Source of the DNA: Actinomycetes bacterium
Lineage (GTDB): Bacteria; Actinomycetota; Actinomycetes; Actinomycetales; Cellulomonadaceae
NCBI GenBank assembly: GCA_021793115.1
Contig: JAJYTJ010000025.1
Coordinates: 1 to 33,117 of the forward strand
Length of the DNA stretch: 33,117 nucleotides
Reading direction: 5' to 3'
The notes under the pieces were generated by a model. That model had not been told where the DNA came from. It ran no database searches and saw only the letters and a program-made list of their open reading frames with translations. This document shows, piece by piece, positions 26,052-33,117 of this stretch (the stretch's first letter is position 1; the number at the start of each line of letters is the position of its first letter). A program made the translations under genes and the position numbers.

Positions 26052-26330
26052 ATGAGCAGCAGAGCGTTCGCTGTCGCCGGCCTGGCCTGCGGGACATGCC
26101 TGGCGGAGCTGATGGACGCGGTCCGCGCTGTGCCGGGCGTCATCGGCGTCGGCGTGACCTTGGTCCACGGTGCGCCGTCAGCGCTCACGGTGACCGCACT
26201 CGGACCGGTGCCCACCGAACAGATCGCCGCCGCGGTCACCAAGGTCGGCTTCACCTTCGCGCCGCTGGACGCACCGGTCCCGGACACACCTGGGGTCGCT
26301 GCCACCCGAACCCTGCCGCCCAGCCACTGA
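26052..26330 (+). CDS. HMA-domain copper-chaperone-like protein (CopZ-like)
   Basis: This 92-residue protein has a ferredoxin-like HMA fold. The metal loop reads VAGLACGTCLAEL: CxxC is kept and the usual Met before it is Ala. The beta-alpha pattern (VRAVPGVIGVGVTLV, then IAAAVTKVGFTF) agrees. It probably carries Cu(I) to the ATPase encoded 260 bp downstream. The C-terminus has about 20 extra Pro/Thr-rich residues. An ATG at 26052 follows GGGGAGGGCG. The next promoter has its own CsoR-type operator, so it may be expressed separately. Confidence 0.8.
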   Translation: MSSRAFAVAGLACGTCLAELMDAVRAVPGVIGVGVTLVHGAPSALTVTALGPVPTEQIAAAVTKVGFTFAPLDAPVPDTPGVAATRTLPPSH

Positions 26331-26458
26331 CCGGTGCCGCCGGCCGCCTGGAGCGACAGGTGCCGGGGGCGCCGACTCGACCTGGAGCACCGAGGTTTCT
26401 TTATCGAATCTCTATGGCGACGCAAGCGACGCGCAGCATTCCTCGCCCTACGCTGCAA

Positions 26459-26475
26459 ATACCCCCGCGGGGTAT
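26459..26475 (+). promoter_or_regulatory. CsoR-type copper operator before the copA-like gene
   Basis: ATACCCC (26459-26465), spacer CGC, GGGGTAT (26469-26475) is a perfect 7-bp palindrome with the G/C-rich T/A-flanked layout of CsoR operators. It lies about 115 bp before the ATPase start, and csoR is the next gene. Identical arms recur at 31327. Confidence 0.8.
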
Positions 26476-26588
26476 CGGGAAGCGGTGGACCGAAGTGCGA
26501 CAGGACTGCGGTGGAGCAGCGCGCACCCGGCCCGCGGGGGGCCAGTTGCCGCCGGCCGCCGGTCGGCGCAGGGAAGGAGTGCACGACC

Positions 26589-29402
26589 ATGGATGTCGTC
26601 GTCATAGCGGTTGCCGTCGTGCTGACGGGGCTGTTGGGCTGGTACTTCTTCGGGCCGCGCAGTACGCACCGGGCGGCGGTCGAGCAGGGTGTGCAGGTCA
26701 TGACGGTCGCGGTCAAGGGCGGCTACAGCCCCGATGTGATCGAGGTGGTTCAGGGCACGCCGGTGCGGCTGCTGTTCGACCGGCAGGAGGCCGGGGACTG
26801 CTCCTCGCGGGTGGTGTTCGCCGACTTCAAGGTGAACCAGACCTTGCCGGCCTACGCGACCACTTCGGTGGAGTTCACTCCGCAGCAGGTTGGCGAGTTC
26901 GGCTTTGCCTGCGGCATGAACATGCTGCATGGCACCCTGAAGGTCGTCTCCGCCGGTGGGCGGGCTGGTGGCGGGACGGCGACCGCGGTGCTGGAGCGCC
27001 CGACCACCTCCGGCCTGCCGGCCGGGCACGATCACGGTCACATGCCGGCTGTGCGCGACGAGCTGACCGCACCCGAGCAGCCTGTGGCCGGCGGCCAGTC
27101 CTCGCCGTCCGGCGATGCGTCGCCGGACGGCGAGGCGGCCGAGCGGGCCGCCGAGATCGCCGACCTGCGCCGTCGGGTGATCGCTGGCGCGATCTTGACC
27201 GCTCCGGTGCTGCTGGCTGTGATGTCCACGTCGCTGTTCGGGGCCACCTGGGTGCCCGACCTGCTGATGCGGACGTGGTTCCAGCTGCTGCTGATCGCCC
27301 CGGTGATGGTCTACACCGGTTGGCCGATTCACCGCACCGGCTGGCTGGCGCTAGCCCACCGGACCGCCGACATGAACTCCTTGATCACGTTGGGGTCGAT
27401 CGCTGCGTTCGGGTTCAGCCTGGTCAGCACGTTTGCCCCGGGCGTTCTGCCTGCGGACTCGCGGGAGGTCTACTACGAGGCGGTCGGGGTCATCTTGACC
27501 CTGATCCTGCTGGGTCGGCTGCTGGAGACCAAGGCCAAGGCGGGTACCGGTGAGGCCATTCGGGCCCTGATCGGCCTGCAGCCGCGCATCGCCCGGGTGG
27601 TGCGGGGTGGGGAAGAGTTCGAGATCGGCGTCGAAGACGTGGTCGTGGGCGACACCGTCATCATTCGCCCGGGGGAGAAGCTGCCCGTCGACGGCTTGGT
27701 CACCGACGGTCGGTCGCCGGTGGACGAGTCGATGGTCACCGGCGAACCCGTTCCGGTGGTCAAGGCCGCCGGGGACAGCGTGATCGGGGCGACGATCAAC
27801 CAGACCGGGTCGCTGCGGTACACCGCGACCAAGGTTGGCGCGGACACGATGCTGGCTCAGATCATCAAGCTGGTCCGCGAGGCGCAGGGCTCCAAGGCGC
27901 CGATCCAGCGGCTGGCGGACAAGGTGTCCGGCTACTTCGTGCCCGCAGTCATCACGATCGCGATCTGGTCGTTCGTCGTGTGGTGGCTGCTGGGACCGTC
28001 GCCGGCCGGTGTGTTCGCTCTGGTCGCTGCTGTGGCGGTGCTCATCATCGCCTGCCCGTGCGCGCTGGGCCTGGCTACCCCGCTGTCGATCACGGTCGGC
28101 ACCGGCAAGGGCGCCACGCACGGCATCCTGATCCGCTCCGCCGAGGCGCTGGAGACCGCGCACAAGCTGACCACCGTCGTGCTGGACAAGACCGGCACCA
28201 TCACCGCCGGTGCCCCGGCTCTGACCGACGTGCGACCTGCCCACGGGATGGACGGCGATGAGCTGCTGCGACTGGTCGCCGCCGCCGAACGCGACTCCGA
28301 GCACCCGCTGGCCGCCGCGATCGTCGCAGGGACGCGTGAGCGTGGACTGGTCGTGCCGACCGCGAGCTCGTTCGAGTCCGTTACCGGTCAGGGTGTGCGC
28401 GCTCGGGTCGACGGCGAACAGGTGCTCGTCGGTAACCAGCGGCTGCTGGCGGCCGCCGGGATCGACTCGAGGAGTCTGCTCGGCGACTTCGAGGAGCTCG
28501 CGGCCTTCGGCCACACTCCGATGCTGGTGGCCGTCGACGGCTTCCCCGCTGGCGTGATCGGCGTGGCCGATCCGATCAAGGAGAGCTCGGCGGCGGCGAT
28601 CGCCGACCTGACCGCCCGCGGCATCGATGTCGTCATGATGACCGGCGACAACCGCGGCACCGCGGCGGCCGTCGCCCGGCAGGTCGGCATCGGCCGGGTG
28701 GTGGCTGAGGTGCTGCCTGAGCACAAGGCCCGCGAGGTCAAGCGGCTGCAGGCCGAGGGCCGGATCGTGGGGATGGTCGGCGACGGCATCAACGATGCCC
28801 CCGCCCTGGCTCAGGCGGACGTCGGCTCGGCGATCGGCACCGGCACCGACGTGGCCATCGAGTCCTCCGACATCACCCTGATCTCCGGCAACCTCGGCGG
28901 TCTAGTGACGGCCATCGACCTGTCCCGGGCCACCATGCGCAACATCCGCCAGAACCTCGGCTTCGCGTTCGGCTACAACGCGATCGGCATCCCCATCGCG
29001 GCCGGCGCGCTCTACCCCGCCTTCGGGCTGCTGCTCAGCCCGATCATCGCGGCCCTGGCGATGGCGGCCTCGTCGCTGTCGGTGGTCACCAACGCCAACC
29101 GGCTGCGCCGCTTCACCCCGCGGCCGTCCACCGCCCACCCGAAGACCTCGACCGTCACCCCGGTGGTCGAGCTGGCAAGCGAGCACGACGAACACGAGGA
29201 GGACCCCATGCACCACCACGGCCACACCCCCGACACCAGCGTCACCGAGGTCGTCGACCCGGTCTGCGGCATGAAGGTCGACCCGACGACCGCCACCACG
29301 CGCGAGCACGACGGGACCAGGTTCTACTTCTGCTCCCCGGGCTGCGCCGCCGCGTTCGACGCCGACCCGCACCGCTACGGCCACCCGCACGCCACGGCCT
29401 GA
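26589..29402 (+). CDS. copA: Cu+-exporting P1B-ATPase fused to cupredoxin and YHS domains
   Basis: This is a 937-residue protein. Residue 1-20 is a membrane anchor; residues about 35-120 form a cupredoxin-like domain ending [14 protein letters not shown], with Cys, Met and His ligands. The P1B-ATPase core follows: TGEP near 383, membrane CPC near 488, phosphorylation Asp533 in DKTGT, the SEHPL nucleotide motif and [10 protein letters not shown] near 731. The C-terminal YHS domain (about 885-930) has [11 protein letters not shown] and [11 protein letters not shown]. No CxxC HMA domain is present; the cupredoxin and YHS modules may take over metal delivery. GGAAGGAG supports ATG 26589. It pumps Cu+ out of the cytoplasm. 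csoR follows by 53 bp, and a CsoR operator precedes it. Confidence 0.93.
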   Translation: MDVVVIAVAVVLTGLLGWYFFGPRSTHRAAVEQGVQVMTVAVKGGYSPDVIEVVQGTPVRLLFDRQEAGDCSSRVVFADFKVNQTLPAYATTSVEFTPQQVGEFGFACGMNMLHGTLKVVSAGGRAGGGTATAVLERPTTSGLPAGHDHGHMPAVRDELTAPEQPVAGGQSSPSGDASPDGEAAERAAEIADLRRRVIAGAILTAPVLLAVMSTSLFGATWVPDLLMRTWFQLLLIAPVMVYTGWPIHRTGWLALAHRTADMNSLITLGSIAAFGFSLVSTFAPGVLPADSREVYYEAVGVILTLILLGRLLETKAKAGTGEAIRALIGLQPRIARVVRGGEEFEIGVEDVVVGDTVIIRPGEKLPVDGLVTDGRSPVDESMVTGEPVPVVKAAGDSVIGATINQTGSLRYTATKVGADTMLAQIIKLVREAQGSKAPIQRLADKVSGYFVPAVITIAIWSFVVWWLLGPSPAGVFALVAAVAVLIIACPCALGLATPLSITVGTGKGATHGILIRSAEALETAHKLTTVVLDKTGTITAGAPALTDVRPAHGMDGDELLRLVAAAERDSEHPLAAAIVAGTRERGLVVPTASSFESVTGQGVRARVDGEQVLVGNQRLLAAAGIDSRSLLGDFEELAAFGHTPMLVAVDGFPAGVIGVADPIKESSAAAIADLTARGIDVVMMTGDNRGTAAAVARQVGIGRVVAEVLPEHKAREVKRLQAEGRIVGMVGDGINDAPALAQADVGSAIGTGTDVAIESSDITLISGNLGGLVTAIDLSRATMRNIRQNLGFAFGYNAIGIPIAAGALYPAFGLLLSPIIAALAMAASSLSVVTNANRLRRFTPRPSTAHPKTSTVTPVVELASEHDEHEEDPMHHHGHTPDTSVTEVVDPVCGMKVDPTTATTREHDGTRFYFCSPGCAAAFDADPHRYGHPHATA

Positions 29403-29455
29403 CCGGACCCCAGACCCCACCACCGCGACCGACCAGGCACGAGGAGGGACACGCC

Positions 29456-29737
29456 ATGGCCGCCAGCCAAACCGAACAGGACGCCCTCCTGCTGCGGCTG
29501 CACCGGATCGAAGGGCAGGTGCGCGGCATCGCCCGGATGGTCGACGAGCAGGCGTACTGTATCGACGTGCTCACCCAGGTCTCGGCCGCCTCCCGTGCCC
29601 TGCAGTCGGTCGCGCTCGTGCTGCTCGACGAGCACCTGCGCCACTGCCTGTCCGAGGCGGCCCAGGTCGGCGGCGAGCTGCACCAGGAGAAGGTGCACGA
29701 GGCGTCGGCGGCGATCGCCCGCCTCGTGCGCAGCTAA
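29456..29737 (+). CDS. csoR: Copper-sensing repressor CsoR
   Basis: This 93-residue all-helical repressor carries the conserved Cu(I) ligands Cys35 (AYCIDVL), His60 and Cys64 (DEHLRHCL), with the family's C-x24-H-x3-C spacing, and the N-terminal RLHRIEGQVRGIARMV helix. Apo-CsoR blocks copper promoters and releases DNA on binding Cu(I). The DNA targets are plausibly the palindromes at 26459 and 31321. GAGGAGGG precedes the ATG. It is the last gene of the copA transcript, closed by a strong hairpin, so it would be autoregulated. Confidence 0.95.
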   Translation: MAASQTEQDALLLRLHRIEGQVRGIARMVDEQAYCIDVLTQVSAASRALQSVALVLLDEHLRHCLSEAAQVGGELHQEKVHEASAAIARLVRS

Positions 29738-29740
29738 GCC

Positions 29741-29782
29741 GGACGCGGTCGGCGTCCTTGTGGACAGGCGCCGACCGCGTCC
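29741..29782 (+). terminator. Strong terminator after csoR
   Basis: GGACGCGGTCGGCG (29741-29754) and its exact complement (29769-29782) give a 14-bp stem with a 14-nt loop, beginning three bases after the csoR stop. Confidence 0.85.
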
Positions 29783-29971
29783 ACCCCCCGGGGCGAACCT
29801 CACGCCGGTCACCCAAGCGCCCCGGCGGGCGCACCACCGCTCTTCGTCGCGCTGGACGGGGCGGACCAGGTTCACGTTCCGCACGCCGAGGACGACGCCA
29901 GCACCGCCGCGGCGGCTGCCAGCGGCTCGGCGCCTCGCGCACCGCGTGAGGCAGTCATCGGGAAGGTCGTC

Positions 29972-31318
29972 ATGAGCCAGAGCAGGAAACGCCCCCGACC
30001 GGCCTCGGGCCAGCACGGGGGTGCCAGACGGCCCAACCAACCCAACCGCTTGCCGGACCAGTCACTCGCCGAGCTGCTCGGACTGGCCGCCGCCCGCACC
30101 ACGTCACCAGCAACGACTGCCGCCCGCACGACACCCGCCCCCGCCGCCCCGCCGCGGCCACCTGCCCGGCCAGCCCCCGTCCCGGCGGCGCCAATCGCGG
30201 TACCCACCCTGGCCAAGATCGCCGGTTCACCGAACCCGGCCACCGGGCTGGAGTTCGTCACCACCCCGTTCCGCGCCCTGGCCGACCTGGAACCCCAGGC
30301 TGTCGCGGTCAGCTACTGGTTCACTCCACCGGCCGGCCCCAACCCCTACCAGGTCGCCATCCGCTTCACCGGCCACCGCCTGGACGTGGCCGGGCCCCGC
30401 ACACCAGCCGACGACTTCGTGCTCACCAGCGAGGTGTCGGATGTGGCACCTGCCAGCGGCCCGATCGTGGTGACCCAGCGGACCGCGGGCACGGCAGCCG
30501 GACGCTGGTCGGTCACGGCCGAGGCGCAGGCCAACCCCCAGCGCGCGGCCGGGTCGACGCCGGTGCGCCTGCCGCCAGCCGCCGGCACAGGCCAGTCGGT
30601 GTACGCACCGATCGCCGCGATGCGGGCCCCCGGCGTGCTGATCGGCTCCTGGCCGGCCATGGTCGCCTTGGGATTCCTGCTCGGCCTGCTCGTGCAAGGT
30701 CTGCTCGCCAGGGTCCACACCCTGCCCACCGGCCCAGTGCTGACGCTGTCGCTGCTGGCCGGTGCGCTCGGGCTGGCCGGAGCCAAGACCTACTACCGGC
30801 TCACTCACCGACACGAGCCACGCACGACCTGGCTGGCTGGACTGAGCGTACAAGGCTTCGTCGTGGCCGCCACGGCAGTCTTCATCCTGGGCGGCTGGTG
30901 GTGGGGCGTGCCGATCGGGCACCTGCTGGACGCCTCCATCCCGGCCCTGCTGACCGGACAAGCGGTCGGACGCCTGGGCTGCCTGTTCGCCGGCTGCTGC
31001 AACGGGCTGCCAACACGCTCACGCTGGGCGATCTGGTCCTCCGACCGACGCGTCGGCACCCGCCGCATCCCGGTCCAGCTCCTGGAGTCCAGCTCCGCGG
31101 CGTTGCTGGCCCTCCTTACCGGACTGATCGCCTGGCGCACACCACCCCAGCAGGCCGGCTACCTGTTCCTCGGCGGGCTGGCGGCCTACGTCATCGTCCG
31201 CCAGGTCCTGTTCCCGCTGCGCGGGCTGGCCCGAGTGACACGCCACGGGCGGGCGGTGATGCTCGTCCTGGCCCCGCTCGCCCTGGCAGCCGCCGTCCTC
31301 GTGCCCGCACTCACCTAA
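29972..31318 (+). CDS. Lgt-like membrane protein with extra N-terminal domain
   Basis: This 448-residue protein has a Pro/Ala-rich N-terminal linker (1-80), then a soluble, probably beta-rich domain (about 85-200) I do not recognise. Its second half (about 210-448) resembles prolipoprotein diacylglyceryl transferase in membrane topology and in the stretch AVGRLGCLFAGCCNGLPTRSRWAIW, where canonical Lgt has GRIGNFxNGE. The Cys-containing version (CLFAGCC) belongs to Lgt-like proteins outside the housekeeping enzyme. It lies between csoR and a CsoR-type operator. It might lipidate a copper lipoprotein or have another membrane role; this is inference. The start at 29972 is the first in-frame ATG with GGAAGG upstream. 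Confidence 0.7.
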   Translation: MSQSRKRPRPASGQHGGARRPNQPNRLPDQSLAELLGLAAARTTSPATTAARTTPAPAAPPRPPARPAPVPAAPIAVPTLAKIAGSPNPATGLEFVTTPFRALADLEPQAVAVSYWFTPPAGPNPYQVAIRFTGHRLDVAGPRTPADDFVLTSEVSDVAPASGPIVVTQRTAGTAAGRWSVTAEAQANPQRAAGSTPVRLPPAAGTGQSVYAPIAAMRAPGVLIGSWPAMVALGFLLGLLVQGLLARVHTLPTGPVLTLSLLAGALGLAGAKTYYRLTHRHEPRTTWLAGLSVQGFVVAATAVFILGGWWWGVPIGHLLDASIPALLTGQAVGRLGCLFAGCCNGLPTRSRWAIWSSDRRVGTRRIPVQLLESSSAALLALLTGLIAWRTPPQQAGYLFLGGLAAYVIVRQVLFPLRGLARVTRHGRAVMLVLAPLALAAAVLVPALT

Positions 31319-31320
31319 CC

Positions 31321-31349
31321 GCCAACATACCCCCATGGGGTATGTTGGC
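31321..31349 (+). promoter_or_regulatory. CsoR-type copper operator before the YHS and second ATPase genes
   Basis: Arms GCCAACATACCCC (31321-31333) and GGGGTATGTTGGC (31337-31349) are exact complements with spacer CAT. The core ATACCCC-N3-GGGGTAT equals the copA operator. The longer 13-bp stem starts two bases after the upstream stop, so it may also work as a terminator. Confidence 0.8.
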
Positions 31350-31397
31350 CTACGTCATCGCCCACCCGAGTTGCCCGACGAGAGCAGGGAGGACTGG

Positions 31398-31589
31398 ATG
31401 CCTCACCACCACAACCGTCCCACCGACGACACCCGGGTGGTCGATCCGGTCTGTCGGATGAAGGTCGATCCGGCCACCGCCCCAGCCAGCCGCCGGCACG
31501 AGGCGACCATCTTCTACTTCTGCTCGACCGGGTGCGCGGCCGCCTTCGAGGTCGATCCCCGCCGGTACGTCCACCAACTGCCAGCCTGA
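31398..31589 (+). CDS. Small YHS-domain protein
   Basis: This 63-residue protein is essentially one YHS domain: VVDPVCRMKVDPATA then FYFCSTGCAAAFEVDPRRY, preceded by a His-containing tip (MPHHHNR). YHS domains bind Cu and other soft metals through these Cys and are common as ATPase accessories. It closely resembles the C-terminal domain of the copA-like fusion, with Arg for Gly in CGM. ATG 31398 follows GGGAGG; an earlier in-frame ATG at 31335 lies inside the operator and is less likely. Probably co-expressed with the next ATPase. Confidence 0.85.
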   Translation: MPHHHNRPTDDTRVVDPVCRMKVDPATAPASRRHEATIFYFCSTGCAAAFEVDPRRYVHQLPA

Positions 31590-31665
31590 CCGACCGAAGC
31601 GCTGCCGCGGACCGGATTTCGGCCCGAGCGATCGCCTCGCCTAGTGACAAAGAAGGGGCCTACTG

Positions 31666-33117
31666 ATGCCTGAACAGACCGTGGTGCTGGACGTCTCCGG
31701 CCTGCACTGGGCCACCTCGGGTGCCGTCGTTGCCCGCCAGCTGCGTCGGCGGCCCGGTGTGCTGGACGTCGAACCGAACGCCGTAGCCCAGACCGCAACC
31801 GTCAGCTACGACCCGACGGTCACAACGGTCGCCGACCTGACCGGCTGGGTGCGCCAGTGCGGTTACCACTGCACGGGCCAGTCGGTGCCGCAGCACGTGT
31901 GCGACCCAGCCGCCGAGCCGGCCGCCGCCAGCCGCATGCACAGCGGCCATGAGCAGCACACCGGCCATGAGCAGCACGACGATCACGGCGGCCACGGCGA
32001 CGCGACGGTCGACATGGTCCACGAGAAGCCCGCGGCCGGCGCCGGCGAGATGGCGATGTCCGGCCATGAGGCGATGGGGCACGGCGGTCATCACGCTGGG
32101 GCGTCGATGGCGGCGATGGTCGCCGACATGCGCAACCGCTTCCTGGTGGCGTTGGCCGCGTCGGTGGTCGTCTTGCTGTGGTCGCCGATCGGCCGTGACG
32201 TGTTCGGGTTCAGCGCCCCGGCCCCGTTCGGGCTGCGCGACGACGTGTTCGCCTTGATCGTGTCGTTGCCGGTGGTCTTCTACTCGGCGTGGATCTTCTT
32301 CGACGGGGCGGTGCGTGCCCTGCGCGCCCGGACCCTGGACATGATGGTCCTGGTGGCCGTCGCGGTCGGCGCTGGCTGGCTGTACAGCCTGGTGGTGACC
32401 CTCACGGGCGGCGGGGAGGTGTTCTACGAGGCCGCCACGGTGCTGACCACGTTCGTGCTGCTCGGCCACTGGCTGGAGATGCGGGCCCGGGGCGGCGCGA
32501 ACGACGCGGTGCGCACCCTGCTGCAGCTGGCACCACCCAAGGCGCTGGTGCTGCGCGGCGAGACCCCGGTCGAGGTGCCGACCGACCAGGTGCAGGTCGG
32601 CGACCTGCTGCTGATCCGCCCCGGAGCCAAGGTGCCGGTCGACGCGCTGGTCGAGTCGGGGGAGTCCGAGGTCGACGAGTCGATGGTCACCGGGGAGTCC
32701 CTGCCGGTGCCCAAGGCTCCCGGCGATGCGCTGATCGGGGCGTCGATCAACACGACCGGCACGCTGCGGGCGCGGGCCAGCAAGGTCGGCGCGGACACCA
32801 CGCTGGCCCAGATCGTCAAGCTGGTCCAGCAGGCGCAGAACTCCAAGGCGCCGGGGCAGCGTCTGGCCGACCGGGCCGCGTTCTGGCTGGTGTTCGTCGC
32901 CCTCGTCGGCGGGGCGGCGACCCTGCTGGTGTGGCTAGCCGCGGGTGCGGGCTTGGCGCAGGCGATGCTGTTCGCCATCACGGTCGTGGTCGTGACCTGC
33001 CCCGACGCCCTCGGGCTGGCCACCCCGACGGCGATCATGGTCGGCACCGGCCTGGGCGCCCAGCGCGGTGTGCTGTTCAAGAACGCGACCGCCCTGGAGA
33101 CCTCCGCCCGCATCGAC
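31666..33117 (+). CDS. Heavy-metal P1B-ATPase with CPD motif, cut by right edge
   Basis: The visible part is 484 codons. Residues 1-70 resemble an HMA fold that has lost CxxC (GLHWATS at the loop). Residues about 80-145 are His/Met-rich (HSGHEQHTGHEQHDDHGGHG). Membrane helices follow, then TGES near 342 and the ion-site motif TCPDALGLATP (Cys445-Pro-Asp447). Common copper pumps have CPC or CPH, so CPD may mark a different specificity. The overall plan resembles CopB-like pumps with His-rich heads. DKTGT and the ATP-binding domain lie beyond the window. AAAGAAGGGG precedes the ATG. It is probably copper-regulated from the palindrome at 31321. Confidence 0.88.
   Translation, partial: MPEQTVVLDVSGLHWATSGAVVARQLRRRPGVLDVEPNAVAQTATVSYDPTVTTVADLTGWVRQCGYHCTGQSVPQHVCDPAAEPAAASRMHSGHEQHTGHEQHDDHGGHGDATVDMVHEKPAAGAGEMAMSGHEAMGHGGHHAGASMAAMVADMRNRFLVALAASVVVLLWSPIGRDVFGFSAPAPFGLRDDVFALIVSLPVVFYSAWIFFDGAVRALRARTLDMMVLVAVAVGAGWLYSLVVTLTGGGEVFYEAATVLTTFVLLGHWLEMRARGGANDAVRTLLQLAPPKALVLRGETPVEVPTDQVQVGDLLLIRPGAKVPVDALVESGESEVDESMVTGESLPVPKAPGDALIGASINTTGTLRARASKVGADTTLAQIVKLVQQAQNSKAPGQRLADRAAFWLVFVALVGGAATLLVWLAAGAGLAQAMLFAITVVVVTCPDALGLATPTAIMVGTGLGAQRGVLFKNATALETSARID

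Overview
The window is very GC-rich, and its genes, gene order and regulators point to an actinobacterium. My inference is Micrococcales, near Cellulomonadaceae: FprA-type ferredoxin reductase, System II cytochrome c maturation as tlpA-ccdA-resB-ccsB, actinobacterial Nuo proteins, and CsoR. It looks like an accessory island rather than core chromosome. A diverged tyrosine-recombinase-like gene runs in from the left edge, a palindromic site follows it, and a stub of what looks like a conjugation ATPase abuts a response regulator. Several other genes or operons are fused or truncated at clean breakpoints.

Layout. (1) 1-3.3 kb: partial recombinase, inverted repeat, conjugation-ATPase stub, chimeric OmpR-family response regulator and its histidine kinase HK1. 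(2) 3.3-7.3 kb, plus strand: a 5' stub of a SHOCT gene, a small Cys/His-containing ORF coupled to a YibE/F-like membrane protein, a SHOCT protein, a His-rich membrane protein and a methyltransferase. (3) 7.3-21.4 kb: one uninterrupted minus-strand block of core bioenergetic and envelope genes: ftsW-tlpA-ccdA-resB-ccsB, and a reduced nuo operon (nuoD-J-K-L-M, with E-I, N and A-C missing) followed by fprA. (4) 21.9-25.7 kb, plus strand: HK2, a paralogue of HK1 with Asn in place of the H-box His and almost no response regulator left; then SHOCT, DoxX-like, His/Gly-rich and FAD-reductase genes. (5) 26-33.1 kb: copper resistance: HMA chaperone, cupredoxin-ATPase-YHS fusion, CsoR, Lgt-like protein, YHS protein, and a second metal ATPase cut by the right edge.

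Two regulatory layers can be read from the sequence. Copper genes carry CsoR-type palindromes (ATACCCC-N3-GGGGTAT) at 26459 and 31321. The other genes share a different signal: two TTCAT/TTGAT half-sites exactly 11 bp apart, the usual geometry for OmpR/PhoB regulators. It occurs before the SHOCT stub/yibE-F, before both SHOCT genes, and on the minus strand before both the ftsW/cytochrome operon and the nuoD operon. The ftsW/cytochrome promoter region also has a close match to the DosR/DevR hypoxia box. The three SHOCT leaders share two mutually exclusive hairpins just before the ribosome binding site.

My reading, as inference, is a mobile copper/envelope-stress island. It carries a spare set of membrane bioenergetic genes under a private two-component regulon whose signalling proteins are themselves rearranged. 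The reduced nuo module and the shared operator/leader system are the most novel parts.
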